From: Emydura subglobosa
Taxonomy: Eukaryota > Chordata > Testudines > Chelidae
DNA length: 64,000 nucleotides
Reading direction: 5' to 3'
NCBI GenBank assembly: GCA_007922225.1
Contig: ML680088.1
Coordinates: 15,569,967-15,633,966, forward strand
Made by a program: the position numbers and the translations under genes. Every line of letters begins with the position of its first letter. Within the stretch, counting starts at the first letter, position 1. Positions 1-11,394 of the stretch are shown here, one piece after another. Under the pieces are notes generated by a model. It did not search any database, had not been told where the DNA came from, and was given only the letters and a program-made list of their open reading frames with translations.

Positions 1-2825
1 GGAACGGCAGGTGAGCAAATTTCAGACACCGTGAAAAAAAAAAAATAGCCAGGTCCATCATATAACTGTGCTGTGCAACAAACAGACAAACAAAATCCAT
101 GTGAGAGCTGGTGCTGTCATTTAGACCAAGGCTATGAGCAGGGAGGAAAGCTGGAATGATTTGCGATAAACTCAGGCTAGAGCCGTTCCGAAGGACACCC
201 AGTGCTCAGTTTTCTAACAGATGCACTGTTGAACGTGGAATGGTGTGTCTAATTCTCTCTCCTCACCCTTTATCATTTTCAGAAAGTTCTTCTTCTCTGA
301 AAGACTCCGCTTAATTGAAAGCGCTTAGGAGAGCAAGTGGGTATGCCCAAGCAAGGGATTTGGGACTTCTCCCTGCCATGCTCCTGGAAGCTCAAAGCGG
401 GCCATGGTCCTCCCTGCACCGCTGCTTTGCTCCAGCTGAGCTCTCCCATGTGCACTGGACAACCCTTCCCAGCTGCCTGGCCTGGCCCAGCAGGATAGGA
501 TCATTTAGCAGGGGAGATATCAGGCCAAATAACCAATCTGGGCCTGCCTGTCAGAGCAATCTGTTGAAGCATAGAGCTGGTGTGTCACAGAAGCTGGGAC
601 CCGTGTGGCTGGCACCAATGATTTTCTGCAAAACACTTTGGCCGCAAATTTCAAACTTCAGAGCCTGAAGTTAAGCCCCTACCTGCAACCTTTTGTGTCT
701 AAATAAGTGGCTCAGTTTCCAAAAATGCTGAGCCTCCTGCAGGTCCTACAGACAACTTCCAAGGGGGCAATTTTACCTGTGCACGTTAGCCCCAGGTAAG
801 TGAATGTAACTGAATTTATGTACGCTGCTGCTCCTATTGCATTTTGTACTAGATTTCCTTGGCAGAGGGCCTATGACCCTACGTTTCGGGTGGCTATTTT
901 GTGCACTTATGTTAATATTGCTGGCTGGTTACGACTGGGCACTGCAGTTAAATAAGTGGGCAGTTGCTGGTCACTGCCTACATTTTTATTATTAACTATG
1001 ACTTTAAAACAAAAACACTTGGGCTTTTTCCTTCCCTGGCAGTTTGGATACGAAGCCCTGCTTCAGAGTCTGTCACTGAGCAGCACTAAGGATCACCGCC
1101 CTTCTCCACGGAGACAATCGCTCCTCCCCGCCCTCCACACAGGAACCCCTCACTCGCTTGCACCTGCAAGAAATGTCACAATATCTGGACTGCACATGGC
1201 TCTCCCCCTTCAGCGTGTGCTGGGAGCAGCCCTTCCCTCTCCCTTAGCTAGTTGCTCAGTTGGCTCAGAGTCAGCTATTATTTTACTCTCTCCCTCGGGG
1301 TCCCCCTTTATTAGTTCCCCTATATACTTTCTCTCTCCCCTAGTCCCTCTTCTTCTCCCATTCTCTTTCCCTGAGGCTTCCCCCACCCCCGTCTCTCTCC
1401 ACCCTGAAGCCAGCAGTGGGAAGATTTAATGCTGCCTTTCATCAGATGAGTAGCAGGTGCACCCCTCCTTCCGAACCCAGCTTTCCATCTTAGCTCTCCG
1501 CCCCACCAAGTTCACCCCTGGTGCCTGCTGCTCCTTTAGCTGCTGGGAGAGAGCCGTTCTCCCACAGCTGCGGGAGGCCACTGGCTTTTAAAAGAACCGG
1601 CTGGATGGATCAGGAACCAGGAGTGGAGGGAGAACCACTGCCCTTGTAGCTCTTTAGACAGCAAATCCCGTACTGGTGTGCCAAAAGAACCCTGCATTCA
1701 AAGGATAGCCCACCTCCCAGGAGAGATGAAACGGTTGCCAAATCCAACTGAACAAGGCTTCACGTCCTCTGCTCTTCTCATGAGATGCTTTGTAAAGGCA
1801 GAGAGAACAGAGCTGGCATCTTTCTCTACTGCTATAAGGCAGCACCCACGTGAAAGTTTAAAGGAGAAAGAGGCTTAGGTGGGACAAACAAACTCAGATT
1901 CCTATCGCCTCAGGTGCTCCAAGGGAAATTGGGGGAAAGCAACAGATTAAGGTAATTTAGTGTGGCTCAGTTGTGATATAAATGCCATCCTATTGCTTCA
2001 GAGGCTACTGTTAGCCTGACTGAAGCACATTTTGAAGCAATTTGCAGGCAGTATTGCAAACACAGTGGGAAGGGTCACTGTAATGAAAGAATAATGACAG
2101 TGTACATTTTCAAGCAACACACATTTTAAGCATGCAGTAGGGTGCATTTACATACGAAAGAAATGGTTTCATAGGTGCGGACTGATGTTACTCGTGCCTT
2201 GGGCGACAGGCCCCTGGGGAAGGTCGCTGCAAGGGGCAAACAGCAGCAGATTTACAAAAAAACAAAAAGCAGGGAAAGTTTTTTGGGGGCTAGTAATTGC
2301 AAACGGATCAGTTGCTTCTTATTTATTGACAACAAACATCCCTTCCTAGCTGCACATGACATTTTGTGCACCGTTTTGGGGAACAGCGTTTTGTGAATGG
2401 CATTAAACAGGGCTTCTGTTCTTTAGAACAAACACCAAAAACAACATATCTGTCCTATCTGCAAGGGTTGGGAGACTCAATTTCCAGTTGTGATCAACCC
2501 ATCTCTGAAAAAGAGGCTTGGACAGCAAACTGCCAGCTCTGCTTGGCACAGTCTACAGCTCAAAACGTAAATCTTTGCCTGCGCGTCCCGTTAGCATTGC
2601 AAAACAAATCACTTCTCTCTTATTAACATCTGCTGCACATAAGATAAAACCATACGAGATGATGGGGATTTACTGTACGTAGGCAGCTCTGGAAGCATTT
2701 CTTAGCTGTGAAACATGATTTGCACTTTGGGGTCTCTAACTATAAGTTATGTTAAATAACAACATGTGAGTAAGAGCTTGTGAGCAAATTAAATACGGAG
2801 GCAGAGTGATTATGATAACCATAGG

Positions 2826-2949
2826 CCTCATTCTGCCATCCACGCTGGCATCCAGCTGTTCTTATCCACACGCAACGTCCTATTGGGTGTCACAGACTTG
2901 CTCATGTGAGTAAGTGCTCCTTAACATGGGTAAGGATGGCAGATTCAGG
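2826..2949. mobile_element. Palindromic MITE-like element
   Basis: A 124-bp imperfect palindrome. The left arm CCTCATTCTGCCATCC (2826-2841) and the reverse complement of the right arm (2934-2949) agree at 14 of 16 positions. The interior is also partly self-complementary, with CTCATG- and CATGGG-type segments facing each other. This matches a short non-autonomous palindromic repeat type that I recall as common in turtle and other sauropsid DNA. The superfamily is not assigned. Confidence 0.65.
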
Positions 2950-3634
2950 CTCGCTATTTGTCAGATAAGATTTGCCATCTTCTGTCTTGTCTTTTCATAT
3001 TAATCCTTGATTAATTCTCTTTTGAGATCTGCGACCTCGGCTAGCACAGTTGGCTGCGGTTGCCTTCAGTCGTCTTTGTAACTTTATAAAATGTAAAACG
3101 CAAAGAAAAAACAAAACAAAACAAAGAAAACATTTTCAAAGTGATTTTGGAGTCAGATGTCTCCTTTGGTGCTTTAACTCAGAGGAAGCAGAGACTGTGG
3201 GCCTGTCAATAGATCTTAATTACTTTTGCATGCAAATCAAAGTAAGTTTGCATGTGCCTATGAACACTGGCTATGCACGTCCATGCTTAAACAGGTGACC
3301 TGGGGAGGAACTTAGAGGTGTGATGCTCCTGCTTGACGCTGATGTAGCTAGAAGAAATATGTAAGCAGCATCAGTAAAGATCCCTGAAAGATACCCCTAG
3401 CACAGATAGCATCCTCCCTGAATGTCCACAACCAGAATGCATGCAGTGTTCCTGTAGCCGTGTTGGTCCGGCAGGCTCTCCACTCCTCCCCCGCAGGAGA
3501 GCCCACAGCAGTAAATGGAGCCAGGGCAAGAGTTAGGACTGCCCCAAGGGCCAGGCACCAGGAATACCAGCACAGGGATGGATTCAGGCCCATGTGTCTA
3601 AGTTTCTGCCACCTAAGGAGGAAAACCCCTCATC

Positions 3635-3653
3635 AAAAAAAAAAAAAAAAAAA
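3635..3653. repeat. Poly-A tract (A19)
   Basis: A run of 19 A. No recognisable retroposed unit or target duplication is obvious on either side, so it is listed as simple sequence only. Confidence 0.9.
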
Positions 3654-4284
3654 GCAGGGGGAGAAGCTCCTTGAAAGATGACAGATGGTACATTGAACCT
3701 GTTTACAGAGTCATGTTCCACTGTAATGAGTCACATCACAGTACCTGGCTTGCTCTTCTATTATCCCACACCACACGTTAAAAAGTTTTCCTATGGCACT
3801 TGTTAAGGGCACAGTGTGGAATGATGTTCTTTGCTTGGACAGCGGCATGCCGCAGGGTCACACTGCGCCATCGCATTTTCCAGCCCATTCCTTCATGCGG
3901 ATGAAAACCCATGTTGTCAGGTCGAATGGGATTAAAATGGTTGCATCCAAACACCCTGCGCCGCAACGCATCCCCCTTGTGCTGCATTACCAACAACCGT
4001 GTCCTGCTGCAGCACAGCCGCTGCCGTTGCATTCCGACACTGCCGGTTGCAGCTGCAAGTTGCAATCCGATGCACGCTTTTGCGGTGAATCCCGTCAGGG
4101 TGCATGGTGACACATTGTGTAGTCAGTGTGGACACACTTTTATCTTGTGTCTTGTTATCCTGTTTTTGGGCACATTAAAGTACACCATTTCTCTCCTTCC
4201 ACCTTGCAGGGTCCTAGAGCCCCATCTCCAGCCTCAGCCCAAATGTGTGGCACCATAAGGAGCTCATTCACCTGAACATCTACT

Positions 4285-4810
4285 AATGTAATATATGCCA
4301 TCATGTGCCAGCAATGCCCCTCTGCCATGTACATTGGTCAAACCGGACTGTCACTACGCAAAAGAATAAATGGACACAAATCAGACATAAAAAATAGAAA
4401 CATCCATAAACCAGTCGGAGAGCACTTCAATCTCTCAGGACACTCTGTAAATGACTTGAAAGTTGCCATACTTTTACAAAAAAAACAGACTTCAAGGAGA
4501 AACTGCTGAGCTTGAACTGATCTGCAAACTTGACACAATCAAACTGGGTTTAAACAGGGACTTGGAATGGTTATCTCATTACAAGAAGTAATTCTCTGTT
4601 CACACATTCTCCCATCCTAATCAACGGTTGTGAATAGGCTTCAACTACTTCCCCATTGTTGTTCCTTCAACTTGGATGTATATATATACACCTGCCATTT
4701 GATTTCTATTTCTAGCATCTGACGAAGTGAGTTACACCCCACGAAAGCTTATGCCTGCAGAAATTAAATTTGCTAGTCTTTAAAGTGCTACCGGACTCTT
4801 GTAGTATTTG
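4285..4810 (+). mobile_element. Penelope-like element, 3' fragment with GIY-YIG endonuclease
   Basis: From 4285 the plus strand reads NVIYAIMCQQC, then AMYIGQTGLSLRKRINGHK, then KPVGEHFNLSGHS, ending at a stop near 4507. This is the GIY-YIG pattern (here VIY...YIG) with the downstream R...H motifs, plus a CxxC before the YIG, as in the endonuclease of Penelope-like retroelements. The reverse transcriptase part is missing, so this is a 5'-truncated insertion. The 3' tail (about 4510-4810) ends in a segment that I recall as highly repeated in turtle DNA and holds a hammerhead-like core (separate entry). In-frame stops soon after the HFNLSGHS block indicate a decayed, inactive copy. Confidence 0.8.
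4719..4756 (+). other. Hammerhead-ribozyme-like core in Penelope-like tail
   Basis: CTGACGA (4719-4725) matches the CUGANGA core. It is followed by a stem II candidate, GTGAG (4727-4731) facing CCCAC (4738-4742) with one mismatch, then GAAA (4743-4746), then a tiny stem III GC-TTAT-GC (4747-4754). CTAGC (4712-4716) and GCTAG (4772-4776) could close stem I. Hammerhead motifs are known in Penelope-like elements. Here the bases after stem III are CT where UH (for example UC) is expected, so this copy is probably inactive. Confidence 0.5.
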
Positions 4811-5607
4811 CAAATGTTACACATGCACACGCAGCCCCTCTGTGTGTGTCCGCTGCACTTACAGTTCAAAAGCAACTATATGATTTTTATGGCATCCCAT
4901 CTATTACCTTTTCCCTGTTTGCTGTCTGTATGGAGGGACTCCCATGAGAACTGCGGGTACTTAGCAGCTTTGAAAATCAGGCCTCTTTTTTAGGGGTTAT
5001 GTATGGATTTCGGCATCTTAACTTTAAGCACCCGCATTTGAACATTTGTCTGTTTTTTATTTTGTGATGGACAAGATCTCAATTATACCTGGGACGTGAG
5101 GACATCCTCCTTGCTAAAGTCTGAGGAATTTTTTCTCATGGCTCCACCGTCCTTCCTCCTTCCTTAAATTACTATTGAAGCACATAAGAGATTGTTTGAT
5201 TGAATCGCTGTGTTCATGTTTCTCCCGGCACATCCTCAGAGAAACCAAACGTTGCGAGTGAAAAACAACTTCTTTTAAAATGCCGCGAGCCTATCCCAAA
5301 GCATCCCTCAATTTGTCATCAGCAGAATGAGATACAAACTGGGTAATGGCTGATGTTTTATGGAGTCAGTGGGAATTGTGCCTGAAAAAGTACAAGTAGA
5401 AACTTCAGGAATGTGCCCTAATTTAATTGTTTGTTGGTCTCTTTCTTTTTCTCTTTCTGTGATCTTGGCTGTGTCTTGTCCTGACAGGTTCCTTTCATTC
5501 TTTCTTTGATTACACAGCCCTAACCTTTTTAGAGATACAATAACTGTGCCTTAGGTTGCAAAGACACAGTACCTTTGCTGGGTGGGTTATAAAGTAAGGA
5601 ATTCACT

Positions 5608-5625
5608 CCCCCCCCCCCCCCCCCC
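5608..5625. repeat. Poly-C tract (C18)
   Basis: A run of 18 C between TTCACT and ATGCATC. Simple sequence; the length is likely polymorphic or error-prone. Confidence 0.95.
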
Positions 5626-6371
5626 ATGCATCTGTTTCAAGTCATTTTACCCCCTTCTAAAAATCACCTGAAGTGCATTCCCACCTCCATGTTTCCCAGT
5701 GGTTTTTGCTATGACTAATGTTAGCCTTATATTCCTTACCTTTCCCTCCCACTTCCTTGAGGTGCTTTTGTCCTGTCGCAGACAAAGGGTATTTTTTCCA
5801 CACAATGTCTTTCATTGAATTTAATCATGTTTGTGCAGCGTGTTCCGGGCTCCTTTAGCACCATGTAATAATCTCCCAGAGTGTTTCTCTTGCAGAGGTG
5901 GGGCAAAAGGGAATTAACCCATACACTTGGTTAACTTACGTGCACAAAGGGCAAGGCGGCTGGATACCACCTCCAGTATTGGTGCAATATGAACCCAGGC
6001 TGGCAGTCAGAGTATTAAAGGGCAGCTCCATTAGTACTAATGCACCAGATCCCTGGAAATTCTTACTCAGGCAAAATTCCCATGGACAGCAAAGACAGCA
6101 AAGACACAGTCAGGACTCTAGGTTCTCTCCCTGTACTGTGTATGGATCTTTCAGAGTATAACCACTCTTGCAATTTATCATGAGTCTCGCGAAATTTGGT
6201 ATTTTCCGTAAAGCCCCAGCTTCTGGAGTGAAGTGAGTATAGAAGAGGCACAGCTGGTGCTTTAGAAAAATACAGTAAGTTTTTAGTACTCCAGGTTGAG
6301 AGAAAAGTGTGAAAACGTGACTCCTGTGTGTGCCAAAGGCCCAGAAAGCAGACTGCAAGGGGAAAAGAACA

Positions 6372-6430
6372 CCCCATTGATTTGATTTTTTAAATCTTAT
6401 TTTTCAGCCAGCCTCATGGTTTTTGAGTCC
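6372..6430 (+). repeat. Dispersed AT-rich repeat, copy 1
   Basis: AAATCT...TTTCAGCCAGCCTCATGGTTTTTGAG aligns with AAATCT...TTTTTAAGCCAATCTCATGATGTT near 20003-20037 and, reversed, with 48745-48770. Three copies in one window indicate an interspersed repeat family. I do not know its class. (The strings are shown in shortened form.). Confidence 0.4.
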
Positions 6431-6877
6431 TGACTCTTGCTTCTTGGACAGCCAAGGCTGGCAATGCCGCTTTTACTACCACGTCAGCTACGTCAAACCT
6501 CACAAGCGCAGGGTTAGCCTGTGTGATTTACACTCAGGCCTGAGCCCGGGGGAGGGGAGGGGATTGGAGGCATCTCAGAGCTGCAGCACCGGGAGAGAGT
6601 GATCTAATCCTTCTCAGGGTTCCCCAGCATGCCTGGGAGTGGGCTGCAAACTCAGCACCATCCAGTGGAGTGGTTCACATGGCTCTTTCTGCTGCAACGT
6701 CATCCTGCCTCCTCCTGAACAATAGGCTAAGTAGGGAAGCAGTCCAGGCATCAGCAGTCCAGGCTCAGGGCCTGCTAGAACACCTGGCTCTTCCACAGAC
6801 TGGGGAGAGATGGCTTTTTGTGCATCTCCTATCCCACCCAGCCTCACAGAGCTCTGCCCCTTCCATTGTATACATGC

Positions 6878-6935
6878 ACAGATTTAAGGCTAGTAAGGAC
6901 CGTTATGATTATCTAGTCAGGCCTAAGTCCGTAGG
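6878..6935 (-). mobile_element. CR1 LINE 3'-tail fragment
   Basis: CAGATTTAAGGCTAGTAAGG followed by a 'gaccgttatgattatctagtcaggcc' type string is the inverse of a CR1 3' end (compare the copy at 43115). Only about 60 bp can be recognised. The sequence to the right does not obviously continue the element. Confidence 0.5.
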
Positions 6936-7879
6936 AATGCTGCCACATGGCCAGCAACCACGTGCATCAAAAGCTTTGGTAGTAAGATAAGATCACCCGT
7001 GAGGGCTGTAAAAAATACCCAGTCAGATCACCTGACTGGAGATCAATCTGGGTCGCATTCGATCTGCAAAAAGGCTACAACCCTTTGGGATGACGACAAC
7101 CTCAAACTGAATCATACAGACCCCGACTGTCCTTCAAAATTCCCTTTAATTTCATCAGTTGAAGACCAGATCCCTTCCTTAGCAATTAGGGTGCCAGAAC
7201 TCCCTCTCCTCAGCCAAGCAACTATCAAGGGCTGGATGCCTTTACTTTTGTTAATGTTATGGCGTGCCATCATATGCAAAAGTCAGCAATGAGGCCCTCC
7301 CTCAGATGGGCAAGTCCAGCTGCTGGATACACCACCTGACTGCCTCCAGTTTTATTGTTGAAATTACAACTGAGTCATGCTCAAAAAGGCTTTGGAAAGC
7401 CAAAAAGTGAAGCATAAAAACAAGTTTAAAATAGGCACAAAATATTTAGCCATGACCTCCAGCTCGGAATCCTTCTGCATGAAGAGAGAATCCAGGCAGC
7501 TGCTTTAGAAAGTGTAAAGGTTCCACTCTCCGTTAGAGGTGATGTAACAGCAATAACACTAATAGAATAGGAGGTTCTGCTCCAATTATGGCCTGTGACC
7601 ACATCAAAAAATAAACGTCTCCGCTTCAGTGCACCATGTATCTGTCAGTTGTAGCAGACACCTTTAGTGAAGCACCAACTTGTATCTGCTTATTGTTATT
7701 GTCTAAATACAGCTGGGGGAAAAGTTGGTCCATTGGTACCAAGCTGTAGCTAGGCTGGATGTGTGAAGAAAGGTTGGACTTAAACTCTAGTTAGCGGCTT
7801 TAAACGACCCTGACTATCTAGACAAACTGAAGAACACTTAATAAAACCTAACACTTCTCATCAGTAGATTTCAGAGTAA

Positions 7880-8035
7880 GGTCAGTATCATTAGCTTTAT
7901 CTGGCAGGTGAAGAAACTGAGGCACAGAAAGCGGAAATGACTTGGCCAGGATTACACAGTGGCAAAGCAGAGGAGGGAAACCAGGTTTCTTAAGTTCCAA
8001 CCCAAGCACACGATCCTCTAGGCCAACTGCCTCTG
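7880..8035 (+). mobile_element. MIR-type ancient SINE
   Basis: GAAGAAACTGAGGCACAGAA, then GACTTGGCCAGGATTACACA, then CAGAGGAGGGAAACCAGG: this is the MIR core order 'gaaactgaggcacagag / gacttgcccaaggtcacaca / agagctgggaatagaaccc'. It is diverged, as expected for an old insertion. Confidence 0.75.
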
Positions 8036-8482
8036 ACACAAAGCCGAAAGGGGTGGAGCAAAGATGGCTTTGAACCCTGCCGTCCTTCCTCAGCATTATT
8101 AATGGCTGGGATAACTGATGCAGGCCCACTGTTTACAGTAAAACATATGTACGACAATGAAAGTGAGAACTCCGCCCACACCCCATCATTGCAATTCTCA
8201 TAGTTTGTTAATAGCTATTTCATGCTATATTGATCTATATCTCATTGCTGGGAATGTATTTTAGTAGGTGCATTGCTTCAATAGCCATACCCCAGTCTAA
8301 GGGCCCCGTCTGTCAGAAAAGCAATCGCTGCTATTTACAGGAGAGAAAGGGACTGAAAATACTGAGGCATGATCGCCTTGCAGGTTAGATAGGGGGATCC
8401 TAACTGCTATGTTCATACAGAGAAAACACATTGAGGAAGAGGATTTGTTTGTTTCATCTTCTTATCTTTATTATTTATACTG

Positions 8483-8590
8483 TGCCACCGGCCCGGCATG
8501 GTACTAGAATGCCATCGGCGTGGTGTGGCACTAGACTGCCCTAGGCATGATATGGTCCTATAGTGCCACAAACACGGCACTGAAGGGCCA
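8483..8590. repeat. 27-bp minisatellite, about 4 units
   Basis: Three full units of exactly 27 bp begin at 8483, 8510 and 8537, followed by a partial unit from 8564. Each unit opens TGCC and keeps GGC at positions 8-10, TGG at 17-19 and CTA at 22-24. Units differ by several substitutions but no indels. It is not part of a recognised transposon. Confidence 0.75.
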
Positions 8591-10260
8591 CTACCCCAGT
8601 GATGTCAAGCAAACCCACAGAGGCTGGACATGGCTCAGTTACGCTCTGTCCAAACCGTCCTGCACTCAACAATTAACTCATCCTTTGAGCACGTCACTCC
8701 AGGATCTTGCCCCTCATATGAAGCCTGTCACCTGCCGTATTAGACAAGGCATCAGAAGTTCCCCAAGCACTTAAACTACTACAGAAAGTTTCCAATATTG
8801 ACTGTTGACTCAGTAGAACAAAGTCAACAGTTTTGAAACAGCTTTATTCCTCCACTTTTAAATAAGCTCATGAAAAATCCCCTGGAAAAATCAATGTGGC
8901 TTCTTTTTAAGGTGAGAATCAATATGACACTCAAAAGTTCTCATTAAAAAACGAAAAACTCACTGACAGTATGCTTCTAAGATAAGCTGCACTCAAGGAA
9001 AAGCAACACCACATTTATGGCTTTCAGGCCTTCTTCTCACCTCTCACAGACCCACGATAAAATATATGTAATGAATGAATAACTATGTTGAGAACATTTT
9101 CTCCTGAACAGTCTTTCTATAGATGTTATTAGGTCACAGCCGATTGACGCTCCTACTGTTAGTGGAACAAATATGTTGTCTTCTTTGCCCCAAACACCTG
9201 CTTTTTGAGTTCATTTGCTTCCACGGGTGGATGGCTGGGGGCATTTTCTCTTTGAGTTTCATGATCTGAAACAGTGTTTTCTTGCTACATTATTTTTCAT
9301 CTGTTTTTACCCTGTACTCAAATGGTGGCTTAAAAAAAAATAGAAGCAGGGAAATGGGGGCCTGCATAAGAATACACATTAACCTTGTTCCCAGCACTCA
9401 GACCCCCGGCACAACGCAAAAACCTGAGACCTGGAGGAACATTATGGTGATAGCGGAGACTTGAGTTTGCATACAGAGCTACAGGGAAATCTCCAGGGAG
9501 GTCGCAGGATTTGGAGAACCCTCCAAGCAATGGCACATGAAGTCCACTGATATTTCTCTCTCTCAATGCCAGGTTTTCAGTGCCCAACTTTGCATCCACG
9601 GGTCCATCAGGTGTTGGAATTTAACGTGCTGCCCTGTGGCGCAGTGTGTCTAAGCCAGCACAGAATGGCAGCATGCTAAATTCAAAAGCAGGAAGCAACA
9701 AACTCCAAGAAGGCAGCCAGGGCCCACCACAACATGAAACAGCAGCAACCCCTCCAAGGTGAGAAAACACCACTCTGAACCATGTAGTCAGGGAGCGGGC
9801 AGATATAGCCTGAGCCCAGACCATCACCACTAGCCCTTCTCCTCTCCATTCCCTGCATGCACTTGCCTTCCCAGTTTGTTGTCCTTTTAGCACATAAAGG
9901 ATTACACTAAGCAGCCCACAATGCTTCAGAAGGGCTCTGAACTCTCTTTCTACTGTTCCTGGAACCAGGGGGAAGCAGGATGAGAGGGAATTCTGGGAAG
10001 GATGCTCCCCCCTTTTCCCCATAACAGCAAATATCAGCTCTCTTGCTGCTCTGAATCTTTCCAGGTGTGCTCCATGCATCTGAACAGGAAGGGACAGGCC
10101 TAAATCCACTTTGGCTAATCATGTCTAATTAAGACCTCCATTAAAACCAATCATACGCATTAGAAGACTTTTTAAACAAGATTTTTCTGGACATTTTCCT
10201 TGTGAAAGTATGATGAGTGTTAATGGATGTCTTCATTAAGACATCATTTAAGAAAAATTA

Positions 10261-10273
10261 TTTTTTTTTTTTT
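10261..10273. repeat. Poly-T tract (T13)
   Basis: A run of 13 T next to AAAAATTA; simple sequence. Confidence 0.8.
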
Positions 10274-10964
10274 AAAAGTACGTTGATTCAAAGCCATCGA
10301 CTCCTTAAAAGCTCACTGAAGCAAGATGATCAGTAAAACTGGCCTGCCTGTTCCCCCCAGTGGTGGAAATGGGCAAAGATTAAAAGACAGTAGTTGTAGC
10401 CTCCCGGACAAAGGAGACTGTTGCGCCGGGGTTTAAACCTAGCTAAAAGCTGGGTCTTGTAGTTACACGGTAGGGCTAAAATATCTGATGCGTCCATGGA
10501 TGGCTGCCATGTTTAAATATCAAACAGCAAATATATGGAGTCAGTGACAAATTGGAATGAAGCTCTTGTTGTACGAATCACAGGGGCTAGACTGCAATGA
10601 CCAAGCCAGGAAAAGCATTTAGTATCGACAGAGGATAGGAACGATGGCAAAAAGCTTTTATTGTTTTGAGATTATAAAGAAGAGCGGGAAATCCAATTTT
10701 AAATTGTCGGGAAAGCCTCTGCATTGGGTTCTTTTCATCTATGCCTTTAAATTTACACTTAATCAAAGATCAGTTTTTAAATTAATCTAGTTAAACCACC
10801 AAACACCTACGTTCCCTCATAGATTGGCTTAACTCTCACTCATATCAATTTAGCATAAATTGGTAATTAAAATGAAACTGATGAGAGTCAGGTTTAAATC
10901 AAAGTAAGAACTTCCACAGTGAGCTTTGCACCAGTTTAAATAAATAGATTAATGCTCACGTTTA

Positions 10965-11231
10965 GGTCTTGTCTACATGGAAGAGTAGCACCATTCTGAC
11001 TTAAGTTCATTTTTTAAACAAGTTTAGTTAAAGAAGTAAAAAGCCATATGTGAGCATTCTTATTTCAGTTTAAAAGTGACTTGTTGACATTTACCTTAAA
11101 CCAATCGTGAAAAAACCCACTTTTCGGCTGAAGGCAGCATGGCCATCCAAGGGTTTCCATCAGGTTAACAACATTGGTTTAAATTCACATCTTCATTTAA
11201 ACCAGGGCAACTTTCTCATGTAGACAAGGCC
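10965..11231. mobile_element. Harbinger-like MITE (267 bp)
   Basis: The terminal inverted repeats GGTCTTGTCTACATG (10965-10979) and, at the right end, the reverse complement of GGCCTTGTCTACATG (11217-11231) match at 14 of 15 bases. The left flank is TTA (10962-10964) and the right flank is TTC, consistent with a decayed 3-bp TTA target duplication typical of PIF/Harbinger. The interior is AT-rich with no coding capacity. The preceding 10735-10960 has similar 'agtttaaa' composition and may be a related older copy. Confidence 0.75.
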
Positions 11232-11322
11232 TTCATTCAACTGGAGGAACGCTAGGCCTTTCCTTTCAACCCCGTGCTCTGCATCTCCATGGTTTCTGAC
11301 AGCCTGGGACAAATGCCCTTGA

Positions 11323-11394
11323 GGGCTTGATCCGAAGCCCACTAAAGTCAATGGAAAAATTCCCATGGATTTTAACAGGTTTCAGATCAGTCCC
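11323..11394. mobile_element. Short palindromic MITE-like element
   Basis: A 72-bp imperfect palindrome. The left arm GGGCTTGATCCGAAGCCCAC pairs with a right arm whose reverse complement reads GGGACTGATCTGAAACCTGT, and the two meet around CAATGGA/CCATGGA. It is the 'cccattgaagtcaatggg' type of repeat that I recall as frequent in sauropsid genomes. Confidence 0.6.

Noticed and set aside
956..1429. A 157-codon plus-strand open frame.
   Set aside because: Much of it is C/T-rich low-complexity sequence encoding Ser, Leu and Pro, and there is no ATG at the listed start of the frame.
3452..3470. TGTAGCCGTGTTGGTCC resembles the inverted end of the Penelope-like repeat tail (a 'cagactaacacggctac' type end).
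   Set aside because: Only about 18 bp match and the next bases do not continue the element; too short to call an insertion.
9621..10109. A 162-codon minus-strand open frame.
   Set aside because: No recognisable domain, no conservation evidence and unremarkable composition. Within 64 kb of intron an open frame of this length is expected by chance.
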